64,000 nt of DNA, from positions 2,232,001 to 2,296,000 of the forward strand of contig CP065008.1 in the NCBI GenBank assembly GCA_016699735.1, written 5' to 3'. Below are positions 1-8,581 of the stretch, piece after piece (the first letter of the stretch is position 1; every line of letters begins with the position of its first letter). The position numbers were made by a program, and so were the translations under genes. The notes under the pieces were generated by a model that was not told where the DNA came from, searched no databases, and was given only the letters and a program-made list of their open reading frames with translations. Source of the stretch: Alphaproteobacteria bacterium. GTDB taxonomy: Bacteria > Pseudomonadota > Alphaproteobacteria > Micavibrionales > Micavibrionaceae.

Positions 1-2
1 AT

Positions 3-86
3 GTCCGCGTGGAAAAAAAGCAGTACGCCTTCGCGACGGACGCCCTGCCCCCGATCGGCAAGAGCTTCGCCCTCGCGCAGAAATAA
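3..86 (+). CDS. C-terminal fragment of an unknown protein cut by the window edge
   Basis: An open frame enters from the left edge and stops at TAA (84-86), encoding 27 residues that end in SFALAQK. It lies 12 bases before the next gene on the same strand, so it is probably the tail of an upstream gene in the same operon. It is too short to assign to a family. Confidence 0.4.
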   Translation, partial: VRVEKKQYAFATDALPPIGKSFALAQK

Positions 87-98
87 AACTCTGAGCAT

Positions 99-713
99 AT
101 GCAATTCAGGAAAAATATGCCCCTGCGCGCCCTTCTTGTTCTTTTTTTCCTCGTCGTCTCGGGCCTAGTTCACGCCGCCGCTGTCCCCGAATCCCTGTCG
201 CAGGCCGCCCTGAAGCAAACCGAAACCGAAGTCACCTACGACGGACGCTATTTCAAAATCCCCTACCCCGGCGGCGATGTTCCCGCCCATCTCGGCGTCT
301 GCACCGATGTCATCATCCGCGCCTACCGCGCCCTGAACATCGACCTGCAAAAGGAAGTCCATGAGGACATGAAGAGGAATTTCAGCCTCTACCCCAAACT
401 CTGGGGTCTGAAATCGACCGACACCAACATCGACCACCGCCGCGTCCCGAACTTACAGGTTTTCTTCACCCGCCACGGCCAATCCCTGCCCGTAAGCCAA
501 AACCCGGACGACTATAAAACCGGCGACCTCGTGACCTGGAACCTGAAGACCGTCGGCACCCTCCCCCATATCGGCATCGTGACGGACAAACGCTCCGCCG
601 ATACCCTCCGCCCCCTCATCGTCCATAATATCGGGGCTGGAACCGTGCTTGAAGATATGCTTTTCTCCTATACAATCACCGGGCACTACCGCTACGCCCC
701 CGAAGGAGAGTGA
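99..713 (+). CDS. DUF1287 family secreted protein (YijF-like)
   Basis: A 204-residue protein with an N-terminal signal peptide (hydrophobic core about residues 9-27, cleavage likely after HAA). The mature part matches the DUF1287 family (E. coli YijF) by its conserved Cys in GVCTDV (Cys68), the HIGIV segment near residue 158 and the HNIG segment near 176. The family resembles NlpC/P60-type Cys/His hydrolases, so cell-wall or peptide hydrolysis in the periplasm is possible, but no activity is established. The start at 99 has no strong ribosome site; an ATG at 117 is an alternative. It is followed by purB in the same direction after 11 bases, so the two are probably co-transcribed. Confidence 0.8.
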   Translation: MQFRKNMPLRALLVLFFLVVSGLVHAAAVPESLSQAALKQTETEVTYDGRYFKIPYPGGDVPAHLGVCTDVIIRAYRALNIDLQKEVHEDMKRNFSLYPKLWGLKSTDTNIDHRRVPNLQVFFTRHGQSLPVSQNPDDYKTGDLVTWNLKTVGTLPHIGIVTDKRSADTLRPLIVHNIGAGTVLEDMLFSYTITGHYRYAPEGE

Positions 714-724
714 GGCAAGAGAAC

Positions 725-2023
725 ATGATCCCCCGTTACACCCGCAAGGAAATGGCCGCAATCTTCGAGCCGGAAAACCGCTTCAGGATCTGGCTGGAAA
801 TCGAAACCCACGCCACTGACAAAATGGCGCAAATGGGCATCGTCCCCAAAAGCGCGGCCAGGGCGCTGCGCGAAAAGGGCAACTTCGATATCAAACGCAT
901 CGACGAGATCGAGGCCGAAGTCAAGCACGACGTCATCGCCTTCCTGACCTCCGTTGCCGAATTCGTCGGCCCCGAAAGCCGCTACGTTCATCAGGGCATG
1001 ACCAGTTCCGACGTGGTCGATACCTGCTTCTCCAAGCAACTGACGCAGGCCGCCGATATCCTGCTCGATGATCTCGACAAGCTGCTCACCGCCTTGAAAC
1101 GCCGGGCACAGGAACACAAACACACGCTCTGCATCGGCCGTTCCCACGGCATCCACGCCGAGCCGACCACCTTCGGCCTGAAACTCGCGGGCCACTACGC
1201 CGCCTTCAGCCGCGCAAAACAGCGCCTCGAAACCGCCCGCGAGGAAATCGCGATCTGCACCATCTCCGGCGCGGTCGGCACCTACGCCACCGTCTCCCCG
1301 GAGATCGAGGAATACGTCGCCAAAAAAATGGGCCTCAAACCCGAAACCGTGGCCACGCAGGTCATCCCCCGCGACCGCCACGCCATGTTCTTCGCCACGC
1401 TGGGCGTAATCGCCAGCTCCGTCGAAAACCTCGCCACCGAAATCCGCCACCTCCAGAGAACCGAAGTCAGAGAAGCGGAGGAATTTTTCTCACCGGGCCA
1501 GAAGGGCTCGTCGGCCATGCCGCACAAGCGCAACCCGATCCTCACCGAAAACCTGACGGGCCTCGCCCGCCTCGTGCGCTCGATGGTCGTTCCGGCGATG
1601 GAAAACGTCGCCCTCTGGCACGAACGCGATATCTCCCACTCGTCCGTGGAACGCAACATCGGCCCCGACGCCTGCGTGACCCTCGACTTCGCTCTCGCAC
1701 GGCTGACAGGTGTAATCGACAAGCTTCTGGTCTACCCCGAAACCATGAAGGACAACCTGGAAAAAACCGGCGGCCTCGTCTTCTCCCAGCGCGTCCTTCT
1801 CGCCCTGACCCAATCGGGCATCAGCCGCGAAGACGCCTATCGCATCGTCCAGCGCAACGCCATGAAGGTCTGGGAAAGCCGCGGCAAACAAACCCTCCTC
1901 GCCCTGCTCGAAAAAGACAAGGACGTCACCGCAAAACTTGACAAAAAAGCCCTGAAGTCTATCTTCGACTACACTCATTACACCGCGCACGTGGATAAAA
2001 TCCTCAAACGCGCTTTGACCTGA
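725..2023 (+). CDS. purB: Adenylosuccinate lyase
   Basis: PurB cleaves SAICAR to AICAR and adenylosuccinate to AMP, releasing fumarate, in cytoplasmic purine synthesis. The 432-residue length is normal for the family. The fumarase/aspartase superfamily signature GSSAMPHKRNP sits at about residues 261-271, and the conserved segments TSSDVVDT and RSHGIHAEP supply substrate-binding and catalytic residues. I chose the ATG at 725 because the protein then begins MIPRYTRKEM, the usual PurB N-terminus, and a GAGG box lies upstream; an in-frame GTG at 710 would add five residues. bfr follows 16 bases later, so they probably share a transcript. Confidence 0.97.
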   Translation: MIPRYTRKEMAAIFEPENRFRIWLEIETHATDKMAQMGIVPKSAARALREKGNFDIKRIDEIEAEVKHDVIAFLTSVAEFVGPESRYVHQGMTSSDVVDTCFSKQLTQAADILLDDLDKLLTALKRRAQEHKHTLCIGRSHGIHAEPTTFGLKLAGHYAAFSRAKQRLETAREEIAICTISGAVGTYATVSPEIEEYVAKKMGLKPETVATQVIPRDRHAMFFATLGVIASSVENLATEIRHLQRTEVREAEEFFSPGQKGSSAMPHKRNPILTENLTGLARLVRSMVVPAMENVALWHERDISHSSVERNIGPDACVTLDFALARLTGVIDKLLVYPETMKDNLEKTGGLVFSQRVLLALTQSGISREDAYRIVQRNAMKVWESRGKQTLLALLEKDKDVTAKLDKKALKSIFDYTHYTAHVDKILKRALT

Positions 2024-2039
2024 ACAAACGGAGGAAGCT

Positions 2040-2531
2040 ATGAAAGGCGATAAAAAAATTCTTGAACTGCTGAACGATGCCTTGAAAAAGGAACTGACGG
2101 CGGTCAACCAGTATTTCCTCCACGCCCGGATGCTCGACAACTGGGGCATCACCAAGCTCGGCAAGCATGAATACAAGGAGTCGATCGAGGAAATGCACCA
2201 CGCCGATGCCCTGATCCAGCGCATCTTGTTTCTCGAAGGTCTGCCGAACCTTCAGGCGCTCGGCAAGCTTTTCATCGGCGAAAACGTCAAGGAAGTTCTG
2301 GAATGCGACCTCAAGCTTGAGATAGACGGCGTAAAAACCTACCGCGAAGCCGTCGCCTACGCCGAAAAAGCCCAGGATTTCGTCTCACGCGACCTGTTCG
2401 CCAAAATCCTGGCAGACGAGGAAGGCCACGTCGATTACCTCGAAACCCAGCTCGAAATGATTAAAAACATGGGTCTGCAGAACTACATCCAGCTCAACTC
2501 CGAAAGCCCGCTGGACGCAGAAAAAAACTAA
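2040..2531 (+). CDS. bfr: Bacterioferritin
   Basis: A 163-residue haem-containing ferritin that oxidises Fe(II) and stores it as a mineral in a 24-subunit cytoplasmic shell. All expected ferroxidase ligands are present (Glu18, Glu51, His54, Glu94, Glu127, His130), as is Met52, the haem ligand at the dimer interface. A strong GGAGG ribosome site precedes the ATG. The partner ferredoxin gene bfd lies about 640 bases downstream on the same strand, separated by one gene on the other strand. No iron-responsive site was seen directly before bfr, which appears to be read from the purB transcript. Confidence 0.96.
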   Translation: MKGDKKILELLNDALKKELTAVNQYFLHARMLDNWGITKLGKHEYKESIEEMHHADALIQRILFLEGLPNLQALGKLFIGENVKEVLECDLKLEIDGVKTYREAVAYAEKAQDFVSRDLFAKILADEEGHVDYLETQLEMIKNMGLQNYIQLNSESPLDAEKN

Positions 2532-2553
2532 ACGCCAAAAACCCGAACAAAAC

Positions 2554-3045
2554 TTAGTTTTGGGATACGATGAAATCTACGGCATAGTCGATATAGATTC
2601 TGCCTTGCGCGTTGATAGTATTATCTTCATTTAGAAGCAATATGGCAGGATATCCTTTCACGGGTTCAGCACCCAACTTACGCAAGACCAGATTGATATT
2701 TTGGCCCGTCTTCTTTTGAGCACGTAAAACCTTAAAGGGTAGAATCGGAAGAGTTTTGAGGTAACCCCTCAAAGCCAAGGGGTCAGTATCATCAGAAATT
2801 GAAATGATGCTATCGGGAACAGTATTTTCAAGATCCGAAAACTCAGCAAGCAATTTTCGTGACGCTTTTTTATCCTTGGACCTCCAAATAAGGACAACTC
2901 TTCTCGTCCCTTTGGTCTTCTCGATAACATCAAGGATTTTTGTTAAAGGAACATCATAAACTTTTGTATCCTCTGCCTGTACACCAAGCGAAAAGCTTGT
3001 AAATACAAGACAAACCAATAAGATAGCTATTTTTTTCAACATCAA
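2554..3045 (-). CDS. Secreted protein, possibly thioredoxin-like
   Basis: A 163-residue protein with a clear signal peptide (hydrophobic residues about 5-24, cleavage after VQA). The mature part has a strand-helix pattern (RRVVLIWRSKD followed by a helix) and later a YPAILLLNEDN segment, where a proline precedes a hydrophobic strand as in the cis-Pro loop of thioredoxin-like folds. There is no CxxC pair, so it would not be a redox enzyme. The fold assignment is inference. A second ATG at 3042 is an equal start. It sits convergent to bfr and divergent from bfd, sharing the short region that holds the Fur-like site. Confidence 0.6.
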   Translation of the reverse strand: MMLKKIAILLVCLVFTSFSLGVQAEDTKVYDVPLTKILDVIEKTKGTRRVVLIWRSKDKKASRKLLAEFSDLENTVPDSIISISDDTDPLALRGYLKTLPILPFKVLRAQKKTGQNINLVLRKLGAEPVKGYPAILLLNEDNTINAQGRIYIDYAVDFIVSQN

Positions 3046-3109
3046 GATATCCCCCTAGAAACATGATAACACAACAAAAACACAAAATTTATCAAAAAAA
3101 CTGGAAAGT

Positions 3110-3128
3110 GAGAATGATTTTCATTACA
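3110..3128 (+). promoter_or_regulatory. Putative Fur box upstream of bfd
   Basis: The 19 bases GAGAATGATTTTCATTACA match the classic Fur box GATAATGATAATCATTATC at 14 of 19 positions. It lies 46-64 bases before the chosen bfd start, where a promoter is expected, and bfd is Fur-repressed in other proteobacteria. It could also affect the divergent gene ending at 2554. Alphaproteobacteria often use Irr or RirA instead, so the regulator is an inference. Confidence 0.6.
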
Positions 3129-3173
3129 CTATGCCAGCAATCACTTAAAACAGACTCGAAAAAGACTATACAA

Positions 3174-3425
3174 ATGTTCATCTGCCTGTGCCGTAACATT
3201 AAATGTTCAGAAGTTATACGTGAAGTTGAAAAAAGACCTTCTCTTTTTGAACCGGAAAAAACACATATTAGCTTGGAGTTTGCTGAGGAAATTCATATGA
3301 AATGCTCCGGTGGAGTCGGGTTGGGCTGCGGATTATGCTTGGACTCGGTCAAAGAACTGATCGACGAACATCTAAGCGCCTCATGTAAATCCGGTACCAA
3401 AATAAAGCAACGCGCCAGAGCTTGA
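3174..3425 (+). CDS. bfd: Bacterioferritin-associated ferredoxin
   Basis: An 83-residue BFD-like [2Fe-2S] protein. Bfd docks on bacterioferritin and passes electrons to the haem so that stored iron is released. The N-terminal CLC pair (Cys4, Cys6) and the later GCGLC pair form the expected four-cysteine cluster site. The reading frame is open upstream to 3063, but the ATG at 3174 gives the canonical N-terminus MFICLC and lies downstream of the Fur-like site. The protein is a little longer than E. coli Bfd (64 residues), with an insertion between the two cysteine pairs and a basic tail. Its proximity to bfr supports the assignment. Confidence 0.85.
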   Translation: MFICLCRNIKCSEVIREVEKRPSLFEPEKTHISLEFAEEIHMKCSGGVGLGCGLCLDSVKELIDEHLSASCKSGTKIKQRARA

Positions 3426-3530
3426 TTTTTCCTGCTTCTCCTGCAATAAAAAAATGATATGCTGGCCACATTACAAACCTGAACGGTATAGTCTTGACCG
3501 CAGCAACAGCCACAAAAAAGGAGTGCAGAC

Positions 3531-4139
3531 ATGAAAAAAACAGGTTGTTTCAAAATTTTCTCTCTAACGATCGGGAGCATGATATTAATGAGTAGTATAA
3601 CGTCACAAACAGCCAAGGCCGCAGATTCTAAGGAAACACTGCAGCTTGAACTCTCCACAGGAGGGTCAGTAGTTATAGAGCTAATGCCCGACATAGCCCC
3701 CAAGCACGTGGAAAGAATCAAGGCACTTGCAACTGAGGGGTTTTACGACAATATCGTATTTCACAGGGTAATAAGCGGTTTTATGGCGCAGACTGGCGAC
3801 CCGACAGGCACTGGCACAGGCGGTTCCAAATATGAGAATCTTCCGGCTGAATTCAGCAACTATACGTACAAGCGCGGAACGGTGGGTATGGCCCGTACAG
3901 CCAGCCCGGATAGCGCGAATTCCCAGTTCTTTATCTGCTTCAACGACACAGGCTGCACAAGCCTGACGGGGCAGTATACAGTTTGGGGGCAAGTCACCTC
4001 CGGCATGGAATATGTTGACGCCATTGCCCTCGGCGAACCTCCGGCCTCACCCGACAAGATTGTGAAAATGAGCGTAGGTTCTCCAACCGCGCCAGCAGAG
4101 GCTGCCCCCGCTTCAGGCAGCGAGAACCCGGCACATTAA
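3531..4139 (+). CDS. Periplasmic cyclophilin-type peptidyl-prolyl isomerase
   Basis: A 202-residue cyclophilin that would catalyse cis-trans isomerisation of prolyl bonds in the periplasm. A signal peptide occupies about residues 1-31 (cleavage after AKA). The cyclophilin core follows with FHRV, FMAQTGDP, GMART, NSQFFI and LTGQYTVWG, which carry the active-site Arg, Phe, Gln and the Trp found in cyclosporin-sensitive types. The last 20 or so residues are a Pro/Ala-rich tail. An excellent AAAGGAG ribosome site fixes the start. The gene stands alone with a terminator behind it. Confidence 0.93.
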   Translation: MKKTGCFKIFSLTIGSMILMSSITSQTAKAADSKETLQLELSTGGSVVIELMPDIAPKHVERIKALATEGFYDNIVFHRVISGFMAQTGDPTGTGTGGSKYENLPAEFSNYTYKRGTVGMARTASPDSANSQFFICFNDTGCTSLTGQYTVWGQVTSGMEYVDAIALGEPPASPDKIVKMSVGSPTAPAEAAPASGSENPAH

Positions 4140-4165
4140 GAAAAATTTACCTTTATAGAATAGAT

Positions 4166-4194
4166 AACGGCGGATTATAGGTCCGCCGTTTCTA
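4166..4194 (+). terminator. Rho-independent terminator after the cyclophilin gene
   Basis: A perfect 9 bp stem (AACGGCGGA / TCCGCCGTT) with a 7-base loop is followed by TCTATT. It lies 27 bases after the stop codon. The U-run is short, so it may be leaky. Confidence 0.7.
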
Positions 4195-4226
4195 TTATGA
4201 CATCACAGGACAAAGGATAATTAAAT

Positions 4227-4973
4227 TTAGTCGTCGTCCTCCAAAACAAGCCCAAGATGTTGGTCAAGAATGTTTTCGGGAGCTTCAATTTCCTTGGCTT
4301 TTTGACGGGTTTGCGTTTGAGATTTTAATTGAGCTTTAAGGGCAAGCTTCTCCGACTCACCTTTCTCAAGCTCCACGATCTGAGCAGATTCGATGAGTTT
4401 ATTGAGATAATCGTTGAGCTTTTTCAAGTCGCTCAGCGGATCCGGTGTATCCAGCCTCAAAAGACCAAGACCGGACGAAAAAAACAAAATCAGCCAGGAG
4501 TTATTGAGTTTCATAAGATTGATAAGAGCCTGCACGCGCCGTCCCGTAAGATAATCTTTCATGGCCGTCTCGTCACGGGAACGTGCGATATAGGAATTAT
4601 CCCACCCATGCTGTTCAGGCCTGTACTCCGACACAAAATTAAGCTCTTCCACAACCTGAACCATACCGCCGCTGGCAACAGCAAGCGCTCCGGGAAGAAC
4701 GGTTTTAAGGGTGATCTCAATACTGGTAAGTCGTCGCGGATAACGCCCCCCGGCGGCATCATGCTCCGCAGTAAAAAGATAGACTTTATAGTCTTTGTAG
4801 AGGCCGCTGATCTCGGGTGAATCAAGCATACTATTGCTGCGATAGCGCAGCCCCTTGCTTTTGGCAAAGGCCTTCCAAACCTGCTTCTGTTTATACAGGA
4901 CAAAAAGGGACCAGAACCAGAAAACAAGCAAAAAAACAGTAACCGCGATCCATATAACCAAATAATAATTCAA
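4227..4973 (-). CDS. Single-pass membrane protein of unknown function
   Basis: A 248-residue protein with one strong N-terminal membrane helix (about residues 4-27, rich in Phe, Trp and Leu), followed by a basic YKQKQVWKAF segment, so the bulk should face the cytoplasm. The soluble part has an alpha/beta pattern and the C-terminal 60 residues look like a charged helix ending in EDDD. I recognise no family. It is transcribed alone, convergent to the cyclophilin gene. Confidence 0.6.
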   Translation of the reverse strand: MNYYLVIWIAVTVFLLVFWFWSLFVLYKQKQVWKAFAKSKGLRYRSNSMLDSPEISGLYKDYKVYLFTAEHDAAGGRYPRRLTSIEITLKTVLPGALAVASGGMVQVVEELNFVSEYRPEQHGWDNSYIARSRDETAMKDYLTGRRVQALINLMKLNNSWLILFFSSGLGLLRLDTPDPLSDLKKLNDYLNKLIESAQIVELEKGESEKLALKAQLKSQTQTRQKAKEIEAPENILDQHLGLVLEDDD

Positions 4974-5066
4974 ACCTGCCTCCGGCCGATCTTATAATTA
5001 TGCAAACATTAACCAGCGCATCATATTACCCTGATCGCTCGTACAAGGCCACAAGCTCCTGATCAA

Positions 5067-5102
5067 AAAAGCAAAAAACAGGCGGAAACTTGTTCCGCCT
5101 GT
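5067..5102 (-). terminator. Rho-independent terminator for the 5130-5762 gene
   Basis: A 10 bp perfect stem (ACAGGCGGAA / TTCCGCCTGT, 5-base loop). Read on the minus strand it is followed by TTTTTTGCTTTTTT, a classic U-tract. It lies 28 bases past the stop codon of the coiled-coil membrane protein. Confidence 0.85.
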
Positions 5103-5129
5103 CTAGGTACGCTAAGAGCTTACTGAAGT

Positions 5130-5762
5130 TTAATGATACCGGATTTCTCCGTCCTGAGGTGTGTTAAAGCTGAAATGGGTCATATTCTGCGCCGCGGCAA
5201 GCCGTGGGCTGGTGGCGGCTTCTTTTCCGCCTTTATCGGCCATCTGGCCGGCCAGGATGCTCATCTGCGTCAGAAGGTCTTCGGCATGGGAGACCAGAGC
5301 CTCCGTTTTGGCCGTGCTGATGAGGTCCGTGTCGGCGTGCTGGGCAATCTTGGATTTGATGATATCCTCGTGCGCGTCCAGCGTGTCGATCTTCTGTTCC
5401 AGCTTGTGGATCGCATCGCCGAAATACCCGGCCTGCTTGTCCACGATTTCCACTTTCCGCTCAAGCGTTTGCACGACGGTGCTGAACGCATTGGCCTGAT
5501 CGCCCACATTGGCCACCTTGGCCTCGATCTGGTTGATCGCGTGCGTCACGCGTCCGGTTTCGGCGTCCACGACTTCCATTTTCTTCTCCAGCTTATGGAT
5601 CGCATCGCTGAAAAATCCGGTTTGCTTGCGGACAACGTCAAAACCACAACGCAGTCTTTCAAATCCTGCGCCGAGCACTATGCTGGTTCCCACGGCGGCA
5701 ACCGCCGAGAACACAGCCATCATGACCGCGATGGCCACGACTGTTTCTACTTCCAAAGACAT
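5130..5762 (-). CDS. Membrane-anchored coiled-coil protein with internal repeats
   Basis: A 210-residue protein with an N-terminal membrane helix (about residues 6-32, Ala/Val-rich) and a long predicted coiled coil. A heptad-rich unit recurs three times: KQTGFFSDAIHKLEKKMEVV, then a diverged copy around VVQTLERKVEIV, then KQAGYFGDAIHKLEQKIDTL. Such architecture suits a structural tether or a partner of an envelope complex, but no family is recognised. The ATG at 5762 is preferred over an upstream GTG because GAAAGG lies eight bases before it. A strong terminator follows, so it is a single-gene unit. Confidence 0.65.
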   Translation of the reverse strand: MSLEVETVVAIAVMMAVFSAVAAVGTSIVLGAGFERLRCGFDVVRKQTGFFSDAIHKLEKKMEVVDAETGRVTHAINQIEAKVANVGDQANAFSTVVQTLERKVEIVDKQAGYFGDAIHKLEQKIDTLDAHEDIIKSKIAQHADTDLISTAKTEALVSHAEDLLTQMSILAGQMADKGGKEAATSPRLAAAQNMTHFSFNTPQDGEIRYH

Positions 5763-5997
5763 GATTAACACCTTTCTCGTTAAAGTAAGTACAGGGAAAA
5801 AGCCGGGCGTGCGAAGAGTGTAAGCAAATTGGACTTGGCAAACTCGGCCCCTGAAGGGGGGTTCCGGGACGGGCGGTAAAGACCCGCTATATTTTTATGT
5901 TAAATAATATACGATACGTTGTCGAGGATTATCGTTTCGAAATTGCCTAAACTTTTAGCCATCCCGCGGAAAACTAAAAAGGCGAAGAAAATAATAA

Positions 5998-6022
5998 AGG
6001 GCGCCGAAAAAATCAGCGCCCT
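5998..6022 (-). terminator. Probable terminator after the 6046-6753 lipoprotein gene
   Basis: A 7 bp GC-rich stem (AGGGCGC / GCGCCCT) with an 11-base loop lies 23 bases past the stop codon. On the minus strand it is followed by TTTATTATTTTC, a loose U-rich run. Confidence 0.5.
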
Positions 6023-6045
6023 CAAAGATGAAACGCTGACAATCC

Positions 6046-6753
6046 TTACTGAGGATCGTCGAAATAAATCGCGTTCAGCTCCCGCTCACCCTGCGAAAGC
6101 GGCGTCAACACTTCGCGTTTGGGCGCCAGGATCGGCGGCTCGGCTTCAATCGGCGCGGAAGCGGCGGAACTCTGGACGGCGGCGCTTTCCAGCTCTTGCT
6201 CAATATCTGAGGAAGAAGGTGAAGGCGCATCGCTGGCGGTGATCGAAACGGCCTCAAAATCATCCCCGCCCTGCCCGTGCGCGGGCAGATCCTGCGGCGC
6301 GGCGGTGGCGATGATCGAAGGCGGCTGCTCACGGAAGGAGGACGGCGCGATCGGTTCGGCAGAACTGAAAGACTCCGGAGCCTCCTCGCCCGCGTGCGGT
6401 TCCGTATGCTGAAGCGCGGCGACCTCATGATTGGCCGATTCCGGTGCCTTTGCAGCTTCATGGCTTCTGGCTTCTGCGGCCTTCGCCTCCTGATGAGCCT
6501 TCTTCGGTTTTGGCGCATAGCCCTTGTCTTTCGATCCGCTCAACTGCTTCTCAAGATGGTCGGCGGAGGTCAGGTTAAGCTCCTTCTCCGGCAGCATCTT
6601 GGCCCGCACGTAAGCAATACCGCTTCCGGCGGTGCGCTCCAGCGTATAGGGCACCCGCCCCGAATATTCGACAGTCTCCCACCCGTCTCCGCAAGCGGAC
6701 AGCGTAAGGGAACAGGCAACGGCAAACAGGGCACGGCGCTTGGAAAAAGCCAT
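6046..6753 (-). CDS. Predicted lipoprotein with a long disordered tail
   Basis: A 235-residue protein. The ATG at 6753 follows AAGGAAGG and gives a lipoprotein signal with lipobox LSAC near residue 20, so the mature protein should be anchored by an N-terminal lipid. The first 60 mature residues look folded (GDGWETVEYSG and YTLERT segments); the rest is rich in Ala, Glu, Pro and Ser and is probably unstructured. An in-frame extension upstream to 6855 is open but has no ribosome site. It is the first of three lipoprotein genes in a row on this strand. Function unknown. Confidence 0.7.
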   Translation of the reverse strand: MAFSKRRALFAVACSLTLSACGDGWETVEYSGRVPYTLERTAGSGIAYVRAKMLPEKELNLTSADHLEKQLSGSKDKGYAPKPKKAHQEAKAAEARSHEAAKAPESANHEVAALQHTEPHAGEEAPESFSSAEPIAPSSFREQPPSIIATAAPQDLPAHGQGGDDFEAVSITASDAPSPSSSDIEQELESAAVQSSAASAPIEAEPPILAPKREVLTPLSQGERELNAIYFDDPQ

Positions 6754-6902
6754 GGGCAACCTTCCTTTCTGAGAAAACCACAAAGACGCAGAAAAGTCTG
6801 AAAGCAGTAAGTTTTGGGATGCCCACACTCTAAAGTCCCGCCATGAAAAGATCAAGACGGCTGAATCAAAAAAAATTGCAAGGAGAATGTGCGGGAAAAA
6901 TA

Positions 6903-7202
6903 TTAAGGCTGAGCAGCCTCTTCGCCCGCCGCCGTCTCAATCGTCGCTGGCTCCTGCGGGGAAGAAGCGTCCGGCTCAGGCTCATCAGTAACGCGCAGAG
7001 TCTCATCGGGATCCGCCCGATCAACAAACGCCAGCCGCGTGATCGGCTCCCGCTCCGTCGCCTGCGCCAGATCCATGGTCTGTACGGCACTGGCCTCCTG
7101 CGCGGGATCAGGCTCCGGCGAGGTCGCGCACCCCGGCAAAAACCCCAGACAGGCAACGGCGACGACAAGACGTAACCGCGAAAACGGATAAAAAACGGAC
7201 AT
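6903..7202 (-). CDS. Small predicted lipoprotein
   Basis: A 99-residue protein starting at the ATG at 7202, which has AGGAG eight bases upstream. The signal peptide ends in the lipobox LPGC near residue 24. The remainder is short, acidic and rich in Pro, Glu and Ala, with no recognisable domain. It sits between two other lipoprotein genes in the same direction with gaps of about 150-180 bases, so the three may be separately or jointly transcribed. Confidence 0.65.
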   Translation of the reverse strand: MSVFYPFSRLRLVVAVACLGFLPGCATSPEPDPAQEASAVQTMDLAQATEREPITRLAFVDRADPDETLRVTDEPEPDASSPQEPATIETAAGEEAAQP

Positions 7203-7381
7203 AACCGTGACTCCTGGCAAAGACTTGGTAAAAACTGATACGCAGTGAACAGAAACGACCCTTCGGTCAAAAACAAACAGAAAAAGAGGATAAACCGGGT
7301 GAAGAAACAAGCAACCCCTACATGATATCAGAAAACGAGAAAAACTTCACGTAGGGACTGAAAAAAGAATACAGACAGGCT

Positions 7382-8029
7382 TCAGAGCGGTGACAGGAAA
7401 TTCCGGCGCATGGCCCGCAATTCCTGCCACACCGTGTCCTCCTGCCGGAGGAAAAGCTCGTTATAGGCTGACCCGGCAATCCCCTGCCAGGCGGAAGGAT
7501 AACGGCACGCTTGTTCGCTCGACCGCTGATGCTGGAGCCTCAAGGTATACTCAAGCTTAACCGCGTCGATAGCGCCTCCCCCCATATTCAGCCCGTCGAC
7601 ATCGACCCCCAGCCGACTCCGGTCCCACTCATAGGCAATGACCTCGCCCCGGTCGAACCGATCACCCAGCGAACAGGTTTTTACAGGTTTGGACTCTTCG
7701 AAACGCGGAACAGCCGCCCCCGGCACATCCAGCCCCTGCAGCGCTACGGCCTGCAGCGCCGGCGCTCCCTCGTAACCAGAATATACAGCCAAATCATAGA
7801 CTTGCGGCTGTTCGACAAAGTAAGTGGCCGGAGAAACAACCCCGCGCTCCTCGTAACTGGAATAGCTCACAACGGGGGGCGGAGCGACCAGCGGCGCACT
7901 GGCTTTGCTCGTAACGCACCCGGTCAGAAAAGGAAAAACAAGGATGACCAAAAGCGGTCCGGCGTTCTGGATCTCTCTAACGCCTCGATGAAAAACACGG
8001 AACCCATGCCTCATCCACAACGGCTTCAT
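7382..8029 (-). CDS. Predicted lipoprotein of unknown function
   Basis: A 215-residue protein with an N-terminal hydrophobic segment that ends in the lipobox LTGC (about residue 38), followed by a Pro/Val/Tyr-rich linker and a folded C-terminal part containing EVIAYEWDRSRLGVDVDG and WQGIAGSAYNELF. The signal region is long because about 22 basic and polar residues precede the hydrophobic core; a start at Met6 would shorten it. No family is recognised. It is the upstream member of the three-lipoprotein run. Confidence 0.65.
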   Translation of the reverse strand: MKPLWMRHGFRVFHRGVREIQNAGPLLVILVFPFLTGCVTSKASAPLVAPPPVVSYSSYEERGVVSPATYFVEQPQVYDLAVYSGYEGAPALQAVALQGLDVPGAAVPRFEESKPVKTCSLGDRFDRGEVIAYEWDRSRLGVDVDGLNMGGGAIDAVKLEYTLRLQHQRSSEQACRYPSAWQGIAGSAYNELFLRQEDTVWQELRAMRRNFLSPL

Positions 8030-8130
8030 AAGAGTATTCTAACATAAACCTGAGGCTTTCTGCGAGTTTTCCCTGAAATATTCGTTGCTGCAGCGCATAA
8101 ATCAAGTCTCTCTACAAACAAATCAGGACA

Positions 8131-8505
8131 TCAATCGTAAAACAAAAAAACCACGGCCATAATCGGAATCCCCAAAATTGCTACAACGAAAGCCCACATA
8201 AAATAAGGATTCGAAAAAAAACCCATATCTTGCGGCAAAATACCGAAAAGAACAAAAATGACCTTGTAGATATGACTGGAAAGTAACGTGAGAAGAAAAA
8301 AAACACCTACATTCGCGGCCAAAAGCTTACCGCGCACATCCTTCCAGAAAGCCGTCATAATATAGACTGTCCCAAAGGCAAGAGCGCCAGGCCCAACCAG
8401 CTTTATGCTGTCATAATGCCCTGCGAGAATAAAACAAGTAGTGCCAATAATCGTGCAAGCAGCAATAAAATACCACCGCAAGGCTTTCAAAAAGGCTTCT
8501 GACAT
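8131..8505 (-). CDS. Small four-helix membrane protein
   Basis: A 124-residue integral membrane protein with four predicted helices (about residues 10-28, 36-53, 62-85 and 101-123) and short loops. It ends at the membrane with no soluble domain. No family motif is visible. It stands alone between the lipoprotein run and the histone-like peptide gene. Confidence 0.6.
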   Translation of the reverse strand: MSEAFLKALRWYFIAACTIIGTTCFILAGHYDSIKLVGPGALAFGTVYIMTAFWKDVRGKLLAANVGVFFLLTLLSSHIYKVIFVLFGILPQDMGFFSNPYFMWAFVVAILGIPIMAVVFLFYD

Positions 8506-8581
8506 AAGAATTCCTCAAGTAACTTCAATGCTCACTACTCTACATTCAGCACACCGAAACCGCCAGAAGTAAAATAAAAAA

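Noticed and set aside
5895..5905. TTATGTTAAAT, identical to the XerD half of a dif site
   Set aside because: The adjacent 17 bases do not resemble the XerC half or the central spacer, and the site lies far from xerC and between ordinary genes, so it is a chance match.
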